DNA from: Clostridiales bacterium
GTDB taxonomy: Bacteria; Bacillota; Clostridia; Christensenellales; Aristaeellaceae
Length of the DNA: 56,178 nt
Reading direction: 5' to 3'
Assembly: GCA_004556155.1 (NCBI GenBank)
Contig: SFIM01000012.1
Coordinates: 1-56,178 of the forward strand
The position numbers and the translations under genes were made by a program. Below are positions 7,508 through 17,202 of this stretch, in pieces. The first letter of the stretch is position 1. The number at the start of each line of letters is the position of its first letter. The notes beneath the pieces were generated by a model. The model was given only the letters and a program-made list of their open reading frames with translations, was not told the origin of the DNA and did no database searches.

Positions 7508-10228
7508 TTATAGAATCTTTTTGTTTTTCTGCTTGTTCAGCAGCTGCTGCGCTGTCTGCGTGGGCGCAGGGCGCGGCTGCTCTGGCTGAACAGTCTTGGG
7601 CTTTTCTTTGGACTTCTGCACCGTCTCCGCCGGCTTTTCCCTGCGCGGAGGCTGCTGTCTGGCCGCGCGGCGTGCATTCAGATAGCGTTCCAACGCCACA
7701 TCCCAGTTCAGACGGCGCAGCGCAATATCGCACAGCAGCAGCACCATCAGCGCCCACAAAAGCGGCTGGGTCAGGTCACGGCGTGCGCGCACAACGGCGT
7801 TGGTTGCTTTGAGCATCTCCGCGCTGTCGGTGATCACGCGCCCGCCCGTCAGCGCGGACAGGTAAGGCAGCGTGCTTTCAGCGTTCTGGCTGCGCAGATC
7901 ATACTCGCCTGAATAGCCATTGACCGCGCCGCCCTCCATTACGCGCTGAAGCTCGCCGCTTTCATCGCGCTGCTCCACGCGAAGGGCATATGCGCCCAGC
8001 TGCGCAGCGGCAATTTCGCCCTCATACACGCCCGGCGCGCTCTCCTGCAAGGCAAGCTGCGTCTGCGTGCCGTCAGGCAGCAGAGCCGTCACGCTGGTGC
8101 TCAAGCCCGTCTGCGCGTCCTCGGGCGCGGTATAGACAATACGCAACGCGTCGCCCTGACGCTCCGTGGTCAATTGCCCCTCTCGCTCCTCGCCGGGCAG
8201 GGTGAAGGCCGCCATGCCGCCATAGAAGGCCGCAGCCTGATCCCACTGCAAAAACTCACTCGTCCACGCGCCGCGGCTGTCGGCCATGAAGGCAACCACG
8301 CGACCCGCGCCATACTGCCACCACGCCAGGATAGGATCCTCGCGATCGCTCATCAGCGATACGGTAGCCAGGCTCTTTTCGGTGGCGGCCAGATAGCCGC
8401 TTAGCTGCGGGAAGCCCTCAAAGTCCGTCAGCGCGGACTGCTCGGTAATCACAGGCGTAAAGGTGCGGTTCTGCACATAGGAGCCCGACACCAGATAGGT
8501 TTCCTTGGTGAAGATCTTGGGCAGGTTATCAAACTCGTTCGCCGCGTAGGCGCGGCCGCCGCCCTGCTGGGCCAGCGTGCGCAGGGTGGCCTGGTCGGCC
8601 CCGCTGCCCACGGCCACGGTGGTCAGGGTGATATCGTTTTGCTGCATGATATCGCACAGCTGCAGATAGCCCGTATCGCCCGCCTCGCCGTCGGTAAGGA
8701 AAATGATATGCTTTTGCTGCGCCTGGGCGTTCATCAGCGCGTAGGTGGCCTCGTACAGCGCGGTAAAGAAGGCCGTGCCGCCGCCCGGGCGGATGGTGCC
8801 GATCTGGTTTTGGATAGCCTCGACGTCCTCGGCCTTTTGCAGATTGACCACCCACTTGGCCGCATCGTCAAAGGCGATCACGCCCACCTGATCATTGGGG
8901 GTCAGCACCTCGGCGGCGCGCATGGCGGCCTCCTTGGCCAGCTCCAGGCGCGTGGTGCCAAACATGCCGTCGCTCATGGAGCCGGATTTGTCAATCACCA
9001 GCATCAGCGCCAGCGAGGGCAGATCCAGCTTGTTGCGCACATCGATGGTAACGGGCAGCATTTCTTCCAGCTTGCTGCCGCGATAACCGCCCAGCGCGTA
9101 GCTGCTATCGCCGCCGATGACCGTAAGCCCCCGGCCCAGCACGCGCACGGCGCTGTCCAGCGCGGCCCACTGCTCCTCATCCGCCGCGTCATAATCCACA
9201 TTGACCAGAACGACGCCGTCATATTGACGCAGCTGCTCCGCATCATAGGGAAGCTGGGCGGGCAGCACGGTTTCATACTGCATGGCTGCGGCGCAGAGCA
9301 TGGCCGCCATTTCGCTGCCCTCGCCCTGCCTGCCCTCCACCAGCAGCAGCTTGGGCGCGCCCTGCACATACACATAGCCGCCCATGCTGTCGTTCTGCGC
9401 GCAGCTGTCCCCCTCGGAAATCAGCCGCGCCTCATAGGTGACCACGCCGGTATCGGCCGCCGTATCGCGGAAGGTAAAGGTGTTGTCGCCGCGCCGCAGC
9501 GTCACCTCGCGCGAGGAAACGGGCGTGCGGTTCTGATACAGCACCAGCGTGCCGGCAGTATCATGATTGGCCGTCACCTGCACAGTCACGGTGAAGGACT
9601 GTCCCTGATACACGCGCGAGGGCACGTTCAGCTGGGATATCTGCGCGTCGGGCAGCGCGTCGCCCGAAAAGCTCTGGAAATCCACCGTCACGCCGCGCGC
9701 CGCCAACTGCTGCGCCGCCGCGCGCACATCCTCCGTCGCGCCGTCGGACAGCACCACAATGCGACCCTGCGCATCCTCCGGCAGCAGGGCCGAGGCCAGC
9801 GTCAGGGCGGAGGACAGGTCGGACGCCTGTGCGTCCACCGCCGTGGTCACGCCGTTATACGTGCCATCCTGCGCCAGGGGCTTTTCCACCATGGCATTGC
9901 CGCCAAAGGCGATTACGCCCGCGTTGACGGAGGCATCCTTGTTTTCAAGGGCAGTCCGCACGCTTTGGGTCATCTGATCCTGCATGCCGCGGGCGGAGGC
10001 CGAAGCATCAGCCAATATCCACACCGCCTGCTGGCCGCCGGGCAGCACCACCGAGGGCGCGGCCAGCGCCAACACACACAGGCAGGTAAGCAGGCAGCGC
10101 ATCACGCGCGCCACCCGGTGCTTGATGCGGCGCGAGCGCCGTCCCCCGCGCCGGTCAATCAGATAAATCAGCGCAATATAGGCCGGCAGCAGCAGCAAAA
10201 GCAGCGGTCTTGCGAACTCAAGCGACAC
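7508..10228 (-). CDS. VWA-domain membrane protein with glutamine-amidotransferase-like region
   Basis: 906 residues, GTG start after GGGGTGAG, overlapping the upstream gene by 11 bases. Two N-terminal membrane segments (about 7-24 and 43-62), a degenerate VWA with D74-A-S-A-S78, a beta-rich stretch, then a full VWA with D413-K-S-G-S417 (MIDAS metal site) and TDGEAGD further on, and a membrane segment near residues 830-860. The last ~60 residues are cytoplasmic, K/P/Q-rich and basic. Two VWA domains on one membrane protein suggest a scaffold binding protein partners through metal. It is the last gene of the eight-gene MoxR/DUF58 operon, whose AAA+ ATPase probably remodels these VWA proteins. 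Confidence 0.85.
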   Translation of the reverse strand: MSLEFARPLLLLLLPAYIALIYLIDRRGGRRSRRIKHRVARVMRCLLTCLCVLALAAPSVVLPGGQQAVWILADASASARGMQDQMTQSVRTALENKDASVNAGVIAFGGNAMVEKPLAQDGTYNGVTTAVDAQASDLSSALTLASALLPEDAQGRIVVLSDGATEDVRAAAQQLAARGVTVDFQSFSGDALPDAQISQLNVPSRVYQGQSFTVTVQVTANHDTAGTLVLYQNRTPVSSREVTLRRGDNTFTFRDTAADTGVVTYEARLISEGDSCAQNDSMGGYVYVQGAPKLLLVEGRQGEGSEMAAMLCAAAMQYETVLPAQLPYDAEQLRQYDGVVLVNVDYDAADEEQWAALDSAVRVLGRGLTVIGGDSSYALGGYRGSKLEEMLPVTIDVRNKLDLPSLALMLVIDKSGSMSDGMFGTTRLELAKEAAMRAAEVLTPNDQVGVIAFDDAAKWVVNLQKAEDVEAIQNQIGTIRPGGGTAFFTALYEATYALMNAQAQQKHIIFLTDGEAGDTGYLQLCDIMQQNDITLTTVAVGSGADQATLRTLAQQGGGRAYAANEFDNLPKIFTKETYLVSGSYVQNRTFTPVITEQSALTDFEGFPQLSGYLAATEKSLATVSLMSDREDPILAWWQYGAGRVVAFMADSRGAWTSEFLQWDQAAAFYGGMAAFTLPGEEREGQLTTERQGDALRIVYTAPEDAQTGLSTSVTALLPDGTQTQLALQESAPGVYEGEIAAAQLGAYALRVEQRDESGELQRVMEGGAVNGYSGEYDLRSQNAESTLPYLSALTGGRVITDSAEMLKATNAVVRARRDLTQPLLWALMVLLLCDIALRRLNWDVALERYLNARRAARQQPPRREKPAETVQKSKEKPKTVQPEQPRPAPTQTAQQLLNKQKNKKIL

Positions 10229-11975
10229 GCCGGCTCACCCCCCATTCAATCAGCAGCAGTGCCAGGAATGCCAGCAGCACCCACAGTGTCAGCTCGTGCC
10301 CAGCCGCCGTTTCCAGCTGGCGGGACAGCCCCTCGCCGCCCGGCGCGCCCACGCTGCGCACATCGTATTCCGCCGCGTCGCCATGCACGGTAAAGTACAC
10401 GCTGCGCGTATCGCCATCGGCATAGTGCTGCTCAAAGCAGTAAACGCCCTGCTCGGAGGTATCCGCCTGCTGCGCATCGCAGCGCTTGCCGGAGGGCAGG
10501 ATCACCTGCGCCGATTCGGCGCGCGCATCCACGGGCAGGGTAAGCGGTGCTTCGCACACCGCGTCCTGTACGCTCTCACGCACGTTAGGCAGAAGAAAGC
10601 TGAGGAGATTTTGCATCAGCACCGGAAAATCCGCCTTGAGCGGCAGGTTGCTGTCGTGCAGATCAAAGCCGATCACCGCCGTGCGCAGACCGCCCTGCTC
10701 GCTGACCGCCAGCAGCGTATCCTCTCCCAGCATCAGCACCGCATCCCCGCCCGCAAGGGGCGTATACTGCCGCAGCGCCACCTGCTTGAGCGTCAGGTTC
10801 TCCGTCAGGCTGCTTGCCGCGCGCTGCGTGGATACGCGCATTTCGCCGTCGGCCTCCCGCGCCTCGCCGCAGGCAATCTCGCGCACCTGCGCCTTGGGAT
10901 TCACAGCCAGAACGGCCCCCGACTGCGGGAGCGTCTCGGGCAATTCGCCGTCAAACACATACAGATCGATGTTCTCTATTTCGACCGCTTCCTGGGCCGT
11001 GGTGCGCAGCAGCACGATATCCTCGCGCAAGGACAGCGCCTTTTCCAAAAAGACGTTTTCCCCCGCCAGCGCCACGCGATAGCTCCCCTCGCCCTGCGCG
11101 GCATACCAGCGCTCGTTATCCAGCGCCAGCGCGTCCTTTTCCACAATGCGCGCATGCAGGGTGGTATAGCCCTCGGGCGCATCCAGCAGCAGCGCGCGGC
11201 TTTCGCCAGCCTTGAGGTCGGCCGTCACCACATCGCACAGCACGCCGTCGGCCTGGCACTCCAATGTAATACGCGTATCCGCGCCATAGTTCATCACGCG
11301 CGCATAGGCCTTGCCCTGCTCCGACGCGCCCAGCGCCAGGATGGCCACGTTGTCCGCGCCCTGGCCCACGCGCACCACCTGCACATCGTCCGCAGCCTCA
11401 TAAGTATCGGAAAATACGATGATGTTCAGCCCTGGGATATCGCGTCCCATGGCGCGCGCCAGCGATACCGCCCCAGCCAGATCGGCGGAGGCGTTCTGCG
11501 CCGTCAGACCCTCGATGGCCGCGCGCACAGGATGCGTTTCGCCGCTGCGGGTAACGCACTGGCGCACCTGCGCGCCTGCGGCCAGCACGGTCACGCGCTC
11601 TCCATCGTGCAGGCCATCCACCAGGCTCAGTGCCTTTTTGCGCGCCTCGTCCAGGCGGCTTTCGCCGTTTACCTGCGCCTGCATGCTGGCGGACAGGTCA
11701 AATATCAGCACCGTTTCGCCCGTCACGCCGCCGCTGACGGCAGGGCGCATCAAAGCGGCCGTCAGCAAAAGCGCCAACAGCAGCTGCAAAAAATACAGGA
11801 TATTCTTTTTCAGTTTTTGAAATGGGCGCGACGCGGTCTGATCCGCCGCGGCCTTCTGCCACAGCAGCAGGCTCGGCGCGGTCTTCTGCACGCTTTGGCG
11901 CTTGAGCAGATACAGGGCGGTAATGACCGCCAGGCTCAGCAGCGCCCATGCGCCCGCGGGATATAACCATTGCAT
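10218..11975 (-). CDS. BatA-like VWA membrane protein
   Basis: 585 residues from ATG 11975, preceded by AAGGGG at good spacing. It begins with the BatA-type double-transmembrane N-terminal domain (segments about 8-25 and 58-78), then a VWA domain with D93-L-S-A-S97, and ends with a membrane segment (about 560-582). Family knowledge: such proteins pair with MoxR ATPases and DUF58 proteins in envelope integrity or stress operons; the exact job is unsettled. A start at 11999 would overlap the DUF58 gene but lacks a ribosome site. Confidence 0.85.
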   Translation of the reverse strand: MQWLYPAGAWALLSLAVITALYLLKRQSVQKTAPSLLLWQKAAADQTASRPFQKLKKNILYFLQLLLALLLTAALMRPAVSGGVTGETVLIFDLSASMQAQVNGESRLDEARKKALSLVDGLHDGERVTVLAAGAQVRQCVTRSGETHPVRAAIEGLTAQNASADLAGAVSLARAMGRDIPGLNIIVFSDTYEAADDVQVVRVGQGADNVAILALGASEQGKAYARVMNYGADTRITLECQADGVLCDVVTADLKAGESRALLLDAPEGYTTLHARIVEKDALALDNERWYAAQGEGSYRVALAGENVFLEKALSLREDIVLLRTTAQEAVEIENIDLYVFDGELPETLPQSGAVLAVNPKAQVREIACGEAREADGEMRVSTQRAASSLTENLTLKQVALRQYTPLAGGDAVLMLGEDTLLAVSEQGGLRTAVIGFDLHDSNLPLKADFPVLMQNLLSFLLPNVRESVQDAVCEAPLTLPVDARAESAQVILPSGKRCDAQQADTSEQGVYCFEQHYADGDTRSVYFTVHGDAAEYDVRSVGAPGGEGLSRQLETAAGHELTLWVLLAFLALLLIEWGVSRRVA

Positions 11976-11991
11976 GATTGTTTCCCCTTTA

Positions 11992-12855
11992 TTACGCAAT
12001 CAGCCCCGCGCGGGACAGCTCCCGCAGCACGGTTTTTTCCATATCCAGATCGCTGGTAAGCAAGAGATTACCCATATCGCGCCCATGGCAGAAGGCTTCA
12101 ACAGCGTGCAGATATGCCGTCAGCGCGCGCTGATATTGGTTCAGCGTGTCGCGCCCGGCCAAGATCTCCATATGCTGGTTGGTTTCCTGATCCACCAGGC
12201 GCACCATGCCCTCCAGATCGGGCTGCATTTCCCAGGGCGAAAGCACCTGCAAAACGCTAACCTCCTGCTTGCGGTATTGCAGCGATTTCAGCGCCGTCTC
12301 ATAACCATCCTCGCTCATCAGATCGCTGATGACGAAGCATAGCCCGCGTCCCGGCCGCAGTGGCGCGCGCGGCGTCTGCTGGGACAAAAGCAGCCGTCCC
12401 CTGGGCGACAAGCCCTGCAGAAAGGCCGTGGCGCGCATAAAACCCGCACGGCCGGAGAAGACCTCGGACGCTATGATCTCCTCCCCCAGGGCGATGATGA
12501 CCGCCCGGTCACCGCCGCGAATGGCCATGTAGCACAATAGCTGCGCCAGGCCTTGCGCCATCTCCCACTTGGAGGGTTCGCCAAAATCCATGGAAGCGCT
12601 GCAATCCAGCAGGATATGCACGGTGGTTTCCTGCTCCTCCATGAACAGCTTCAAAAACAGGCGGTCAAAGCGCGCGTAGGCGTTCCAATCCACCCGGCGC
12701 AGATCGTCGCCCGGCGCGTACTCGCGGAAATCCGAAAACTCCACCGAGCTGCCCAGTGCGCGGGAACGCCGCAGGCCCCCCGCGCCGCCGCGCGCAGGGG
12801 CGCGCATGGCCAGCTGCAGCGCGTCCAGCCGCTGCAAAAACGCCTCGCTCAGCAT
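11992..12855 (-). CDS. DUF58 family protein
   Basis: 287 residues. The diagnostic DUF58 block is present at about 39-62 (EFSDFREYAPGDD then RRVDWNAYAR), followed by a VWA-like fold with D84-C-S-A-S88. No membrane segments, so it should act in the cytoplasm, probably as the adaptor between the MoxR ATPase and the VWA membrane proteins encoded next to it. It overlaps the moxR stop by seven bases (translational coupling). Confidence 0.9.
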   Translation of the reverse strand: MLSEAFLQRLDALQLAMRAPARGGAGGLRRSRALGSSVEFSDFREYAPGDDLRRVDWNAYARFDRLFLKLFMEEQETTVHILLDCSASMDFGEPSKWEMAQGLAQLLCYMAIRGGDRAVIIALGEEIIASEVFSGRAGFMRATAFLQGLSPRGRLLLSQQTPRAPLRPGRGLCFVISDLMSEDGYETALKSLQYRKQEVSVLQVLSPWEMQPDLEGMVRLVDQETNQHMEILAGRDTLNQYQRALTAYLHAVEAFCHGRDMGNLLLTSDLDMEKTVLRELSRAGLIA

Positions 12856-13832
12856 GCTGCTTTCTCCGTCTTGAGCAATTCATCGATGATGCTGTCCGCC
12901 GTCTGTCCCTGCGCCATGCCTTCAAAGTTGAGCGCAATACGGTGCCGCAGGCAGCTCTTGGCCACGGCGGCGACGTCCTCAAAGGATACATTGAAGCGTC
13001 CCTGCATCAGCGCGCGCACGCGGGCAGCGCTGAAAATGGCCTGCGCCGCGCGGGGGCTTGCGCCAAAGCGCAGGAAGGAGCGGGCTATCGCCGGGCTGTC
13101 GGGAAGCTCGGGATGCGTGCCCAGCACCAGCTTCAGGGCAAACTGCTGCACAGCGGGGGCCACGGGCACCTCGCGCGCAATGGCGCGCAGGCGCAGGATG
13201 GTATCGCCGTCGGCAGCCTTCTGGGCGGTTTTCTCCTCACCCGTGGTGGTCAGCTGCACAATCTCCCCCAATTCCTCCAGCGTGGGGAAGGGCACCAGCA
13301 CCTTAAACAGAAAGCGGTCCAGCTGCGCCTCGGGCAGGGGGTAGGTGCCCTCCTGCTCCACTGGGTTCTGCGTGGCCAGCACAAAGTAGGGCTCCTTCAT
13401 CGGGCGGGACACGCCCGCTACGGTGACGCAGTGCTCCTGCATGGCTTCCAGCAGGGCAGACTGCGTTTTGGGCGTAGCGCGGTTGATCTCGTCCGCCAGC
13501 ACGATCGAGGCAAACAGCGGGCCGGGCTGGAACTCAAAGGCGTTGCCCTGCGTGGTCTTTACGATGATGTTGGTGCCGGTGATATCGGCAGGCATCAGAT
13601 CGGGCGTAAACTGGATGCGCGAAAAGGGCAGATCCAGCACGTGCGACAGCGTGCGCACCAGCCGCGTTTTGCCCAAACCCGGCACGCCTTCCAGCAGCAC
13701 GTTGCCGCCCGCCACCAGCGCCATAATCATATGCTCCACCACGTCCTGCTGGCCGATGATCTCCTTGCCGATTTCGCGGCGAATGTCCTCCACCGTATTG
13801 CGGAAGGAAAGGATTTCCTGTTCAGTAGCCAT
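12849..13832 (-). CDS. MoxR family AAA+ ATPase
   Basis: 327 residues, normal for the family. Walker A GVPGLGKT (49-56), Walker B as LADEINRA (about 110-117), sensor 1 as ATQNPVEQEGTYPLPEAQLD. MoxR proteins are hexameric chaperone-like ATPases that work on VWA-domain partners, here presumably the DUF58 and two VWA products encoded just downstream. AAGGAG lies before the start. It follows the Ala/Gln-rich membrane protein gene by 12 bases. Confidence 0.95.
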   Translation of the reverse strand: MATEQEILSFRNTVEDIRREIGKEIIGQQDVVEHMIMALVAGGNVLLEGVPGLGKTRLVRTLSHVLDLPFSRIQFTPDLMPADITGTNIIVKTTQGNAFEFQPGPLFASIVLADEINRATPKTQSALLEAMQEHCVTVAGVSRPMKEPYFVLATQNPVEQEGTYPLPEAQLDRFLFKVLVPFPTLEELGEIVQLTTTGEEKTAQKAADGDTILRLRAIAREVPVAPAVQQFALKLVLGTHPELPDSPAIARSFLRFGASPRAAQAIFSAARVRALMQGRFNVSFEDVAAVAKSCLRHRIALNFEGMAQGQTADSIIDELLKTEKAAC

Positions 13833-13844
13833 ATTTATCTCCTT

Positions 13845-15350
13845 TTACTGCTGATCGAGCAGCGCCGTAAAATAATCGTTTACCCATTGTCTGGCATAGT
13901 CGGGCAGGTTATCCTGCTGCGCGGACTGCACCGCCGCGTCGCGGTATTCACCCGCCACCTGATCATAGGGCACGCTGCCCTGCGTATTGCCCAGTCGCGG
14001 CGTAAGCTGCAATTGCGTATGCTCGCCGTTTTGCGTCACCTTGCCGGTGCTCTGGCTGATTTCGCCGCCATCGCCCAGGCGGGTGGGATCATAAATGCTT
14101 TCATACTGGCCGGTTTTATACTGCGCCGTGCCGCTGCCTGCCTGTCGCTGCGCACCGTTGGATTGGGAGTACCCCGCATCCTCATTGGTGCTGCCCTTGC
14201 CTGCGCCGGTACCCGAGCCCTTTCCCTGGCCATTGCCGCTGCCCTGACCTGCGCCCTGGCCTTTGCCGCTGCCGTCGCCCTTGGCGCCGCCCTGTCCGGC
14301 GGCAGATTGCGCCGCGCCGCTGACAGCCGTCTTGGCGCTTTGCAGCGCCGCGCTCATCTGCGAGGCCGCCATGCTGGCGGAGGTCAATTGACCAAGCGCC
14401 TGCGCCGCGCCGGAAATGCTTCCACTGGCCGCTGCCTGAGCGGCTGCGTTGAGCGCCTGCGCGGCCTCCTCCATACCGCCTGCTGCCGCCTGCTCGGCCG
14501 CTTCTGCAAGCGCCTGTCTCAGCGCCTGCTGATCCATGCCCTGCATCGCGTCCTCCAGCGCCTGGCTGGCGTCGCCCTGCGCCTGGGCCATGGCCTGGGC
14601 AAGGCTGTCCAGCCCCTGCTGGGACAATGCGTCCACGGCAGCGTTTTTGCCTTCGTTAAGCAGGCGGTTTAGCTGCTCCTGCGCGCGGCTAATGCCGGTC
14701 ATGGCCTCGCGCTGATCCTTGGCCCGGCCCGTTTCCCGCGCCAGATCGCCCAGGATCTTGCGAAGCTCCTGCAGCTGCTTGTCGGTCAGCTTGGCCTGCT
14801 CCAGCTGCTTTTGCACATCGTTTAGCTTTTCCTGCTGGGCGGCGATTTTCTGATGTAGCTGCCGCTGTGCGCGCAGCACCGCATCCTGCGGATTGGGGAT
14901 CAGAAACATCGCGCCGCAGGCCAGCATCAGCCCAGCCGCAATGTAAAGCGGCAGCCGGGCCGCGCGGACAGGCATCGCCTTGCGCACACGCAGCGTTTGC
15001 AGGCTGCGCAGCGCATCCCGGCGCAGCAGGCGCGCCATATCGTCCTGGCGGTTCTGCACGGCAAGCGCCGTCTGCACGCGCTCCTTCAGGCCGCAGTCAT
15101 CGGCTTTGCGTGCCGCCCTGGCTGTGCCTACCGGCCACAAAAGGCCAGCCAGCCCCGCCAGCGCAGGCGGGCACAGGGCGGCCAGCAGCAGATACAACGC
15201 GCGATCACGCAGCGGCACAAAGAAGGATGCCAGCAGGATCGCCGCGCACAGCGCAGCCCCCGCCATCAGCCCCCAGCACATGCAGCGCACCGCGCGCAGC
15301 ACGCGCATACGCCCCTTGACCGGGCGCAGCGCAGATCGAATCACGTTCAT
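13845..15350 (-). CDS. Membrane protein with Ala/Gln coiled coil and Gly/Ser/Gln-rich tail
   Basis: 501 residues, no family recognised. Three membrane segments (about 22-45, 50-75 and 133-152), then a long outer or cytoplasmic part: helical, Gln/Ala-rich coiled coil (about 160-345), a glycine-rich low-complexity stretch of GKGQGAGQGSGNGQ type (about 350-395), and an ordered C-terminal 90 residues. The layout recalls DUF4175-like proteins that accompany MoxR/VWA operons in other phyla, but I cannot confirm homology. Start codon overlaps the ABC permease stop (ATGA), so the two are coupled. The low-complexity part could be a flexible periplasm- or wall-spanning linker. Confidence 0.75.
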   Translation of the reverse strand: MNVIRSALRPVKGRMRVLRAVRCMCWGLMAGAALCAAILLASFFVPLRDRALYLLLAALCPPALAGLAGLLWPVGTARAARKADDCGLKERVQTALAVQNRQDDMARLLRRDALRSLQTLRVRKAMPVRAARLPLYIAAGLMLACGAMFLIPNPQDAVLRAQRQLHQKIAAQQEKLNDVQKQLEQAKLTDKQLQELRKILGDLARETGRAKDQREAMTGISRAQEQLNRLLNEGKNAAVDALSQQGLDSLAQAMAQAQGDASQALEDAMQGMDQQALRQALAEAAEQAAAGGMEEAAQALNAAAQAAASGSISGAAQALGQLTSASMAASQMSAALQSAKTAVSGAAQSAAGQGGAKGDGSGKGQGAGQGSGNGQGKGSGTGAGKGSTNEDAGYSQSNGAQRQAGSGTAQYKTGQYESIYDPTRLGDGGEISQSTGKVTQNGEHTQLQLTPRLGNTQGSVPYDQVAGEYRDAAVQSAQQDNLPDYARQWVNDYFTALLDQQ

Positions 15351-16282
15351 TGCTTCGCGCTCCTTCGGCGCAGACGCGCTTCACGCGGGCGCACAAAGCA
15401 CGCCGCCAGCAGATCCAGCAGCAGCCCTGCGCCAGCCATGAAGGCCATGTTTTCCCATTTGATGGCGCTGAAATCCAGATAATCATAGATGCAGTACATT
15501 GTATAGGAATAATCCATCAGCGTGTTCTTGAGCAAACTTGTCTGATCGGCAATGAGCGCCATCAGCCCCATGGCCGGGCTGTAGATAAAGGCATTCACGC
15601 TAAGCCCGGAGGCCGCCGCGTCCGCGCCGCCGATTACCGCCACGGAGGAAGCCATGGTGCTGGCGTACATATCATCATAGTGACTGCCGATATAGGATAC
15701 GCCAAGAACCATCGGCAGCAGGGTGACCACGCCGATCAGGAACACAAGCAGATAGGCCATCACCGTGGCCGTTACCGTGCGGCGGAAAACGGCGGAGGCG
15801 AATACGCCCACGCTCAGCGCGGCAAAGGCCGTAACCAGCAGGAACAGCGCGCCGGTAAGCACATCCGCCAGCGTCACGCCGCCCGTAATCAGCGTCAGGC
15901 ACATGGTGGGCAGCGCGGCCACCAGCAGCAGCGCCACATAGCCCAGCGATTCCAGCAGCTTTCCCGCCACAATGCGCAGCGATCCCGTGTTGGTCACCAG
16001 CAGCATATCCAGCGTTTGCCGCTCGCGCTCGCCGGCGATGCTGCCCGCCGTCATGGCGGGGGTAATCAGCAGGATCATCGCAAACTGGATGGCCAGCATG
16101 GCCGCATAGGCCGTCACGCCCTCCCGCATCGCAAAGATGGACAGGGTGGAGCTGGTAAACGCCCCGAACGCCATGCCAAGGCCGGACGCAAGGATCATCG
16201 CGCCGTACAGGGTAATGAGTATCGGCGTGCGGATGGAGCGCATGCGCCGCCGCGCCGAGGAGGCCAGAATGGGATTAATCAT
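15347..16282 (-). CDS. ABC-2 type transporter permease
   Basis: 311 residues with six to seven hydrophobic segments and the permease signature region (TPAMTAGSIAGERERQTLDM at about 80-99), as in ABC-2 export permeases. Partner of the ATPase encoded immediately upstream, whose stop overlaps its start. The two probably export or maintain a substrate for the envelope complex encoded downstream. A large outer loop precedes the last membrane segment. Confidence 0.9.
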   Translation of the reverse strand: MINPILASSARRRMRSIRTPILITLYGAMILASGLGMAFGAFTSSTLSIFAMREGVTAYAAMLAIQFAMILLITPAMTAGSIAGERERQTLDMLLVTNTGSLRIVAGKLLESLGYVALLLVAALPTMCLTLITGGVTLADVLTGALFLLVTAFAALSVGVFASAVFRRTVTATVMAYLLVFLIGVVTLLPMVLGVSYIGSHYDDMYASTMASSVAVIGGADAAASGLSVNAFIYSPAMGLMALIADQTSLLKNTLMDYSYTMYCIYDYLDFSAIKWENMAFMAGAGLLLDLLAACFVRPREARLRRRSAKQ

Positions 16283-17201
16283 CTTGCGTCACCTCCATGA
16301 ACACCTTTTCCAGGTTCATCTGCGCGCGGTGGAAGTCCGCCACCGCGATATCGCCCAGCAGCAGCTTTTTAAGCAGCTGCGCCGCCGCCTGCTCGTCGCC
16401 GTCAAAATCCACGCGAAGCAGCTGCGCGTCGGCAAGCTCAATGCCCGTAACGCCGGGAAACTCCTTGAGGATCGTCGCCGCCGCGTCCACCTGATCGCGG
16501 AGCAGCCGGATATCCAGCGGCGCGCTGCCGTTCATCTTGCGGGACAGCGCGTCCACCGTGCCCGAGAACACCAGATTGCCGTGATCAATGATGGTCAGTG
16601 AATCGCACATTTCGGACAGCTCGGGCAGGATATGCGAGGAAATCAGCACGGTTTTGCCCATGTCCTTTAGGCTCCGCAGGATGTCCTTCATTTCGGCGCG
16701 GGCGCGCGGATCCATGCCCGATGCGGGCTCATCCAGTATCAGCAGCCGGGGATCGTGAATCAGCGCGTGCGCCAGACACAGCCGCTGCTTCATGCCGCGG
16801 GACAGCACATCCACATAGCTGTCGCGCTTATCGCTCAGGCGCACCAGCTCCAGCAGCTGGTCGATCATGCGCATGCGCTCCTGATAGGAAAAGCCATAGC
16901 AGCGGGCGTAAAAGTCCAGATATTCCCAGGTTTTCAGCCGGTCGTACACGCCGAAGAAATCGGGCATGTAGCCGATCAGCTCGCGCATGCGGCGGGGGGC
17001 TTTGCGCACGTCCACCCCATCCATCACCGCCGTGCCCGAGGTCGGCGGCAAAAGCGTGGCCAGGATGCGCATGGTGGTGCTTTTGCCCGCGCCGTTGGGG
17101 CCGACAAAGCCGTGCAGCTCGCCGTCGCCAATTTGAATATTCAGGTGGTTCAGCGCCGTAAACCTGCCGTATACGCGCGTCAGTTCCTTGATTTCCAGCA
17201 T
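16275..17201 (-). CDS. ABC transporter ATP-binding protein
   Basis: 308 residues. Walker A GPNGAGKS (about 36-43), Q-loop GYMPDFFGVYD, signature LSRGMKQRL, Walker B LLILDEPASGMD, switch His SSHILPE. C-terminal ~85 residues form the extension typical of ABC-2 exporter ATPases. Pairs with the permease downstream (coupled starts) and follows the 850-residue secreted/membrane protein gene by one base. Confidence 0.95.
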   Translation of the reverse strand: MLEIKELTRVYGRFTALNHLNIQIGDGELHGFVGPNGAGKSTTMRILATLLPPTSGTAVMDGVDVRKAPRRMRELIGYMPDFFGVYDRLKTWEYLDFYARCYGFSYQERMRMIDQLLELVRLSDKRDSYVDVLSRGMKQRLCLAHALIHDPRLLILDEPASGMDPRARAEMKDILRSLKDMGKTVLISSHILPELSEMCDSLTIIDHGNLVFSGTVDALSRKMNGSAPLDIRLLRDQVDAAATILKEFPGVTGIELADAQLLRVDFDGDEQAAAQLLKKLLLGDIAVADFHRAQMNLEKVFMEVTQDD

Positions 17202-17202
17202 G

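Noticed and set aside
8639..11966. Long plus-strand frames (584 and 556 residues) opposite the VWA genes
   Set aside because: H/R/Q-rich antisense translations of obvious VWA proteins, without ribosome sites.
12756..14672. A 638-residue plus-strand frame opposite moxR and the coiled-coil gene
   Set aside because: Antisense shadow of MoxR and of low-complexity repeats; no signal, motif or start site.
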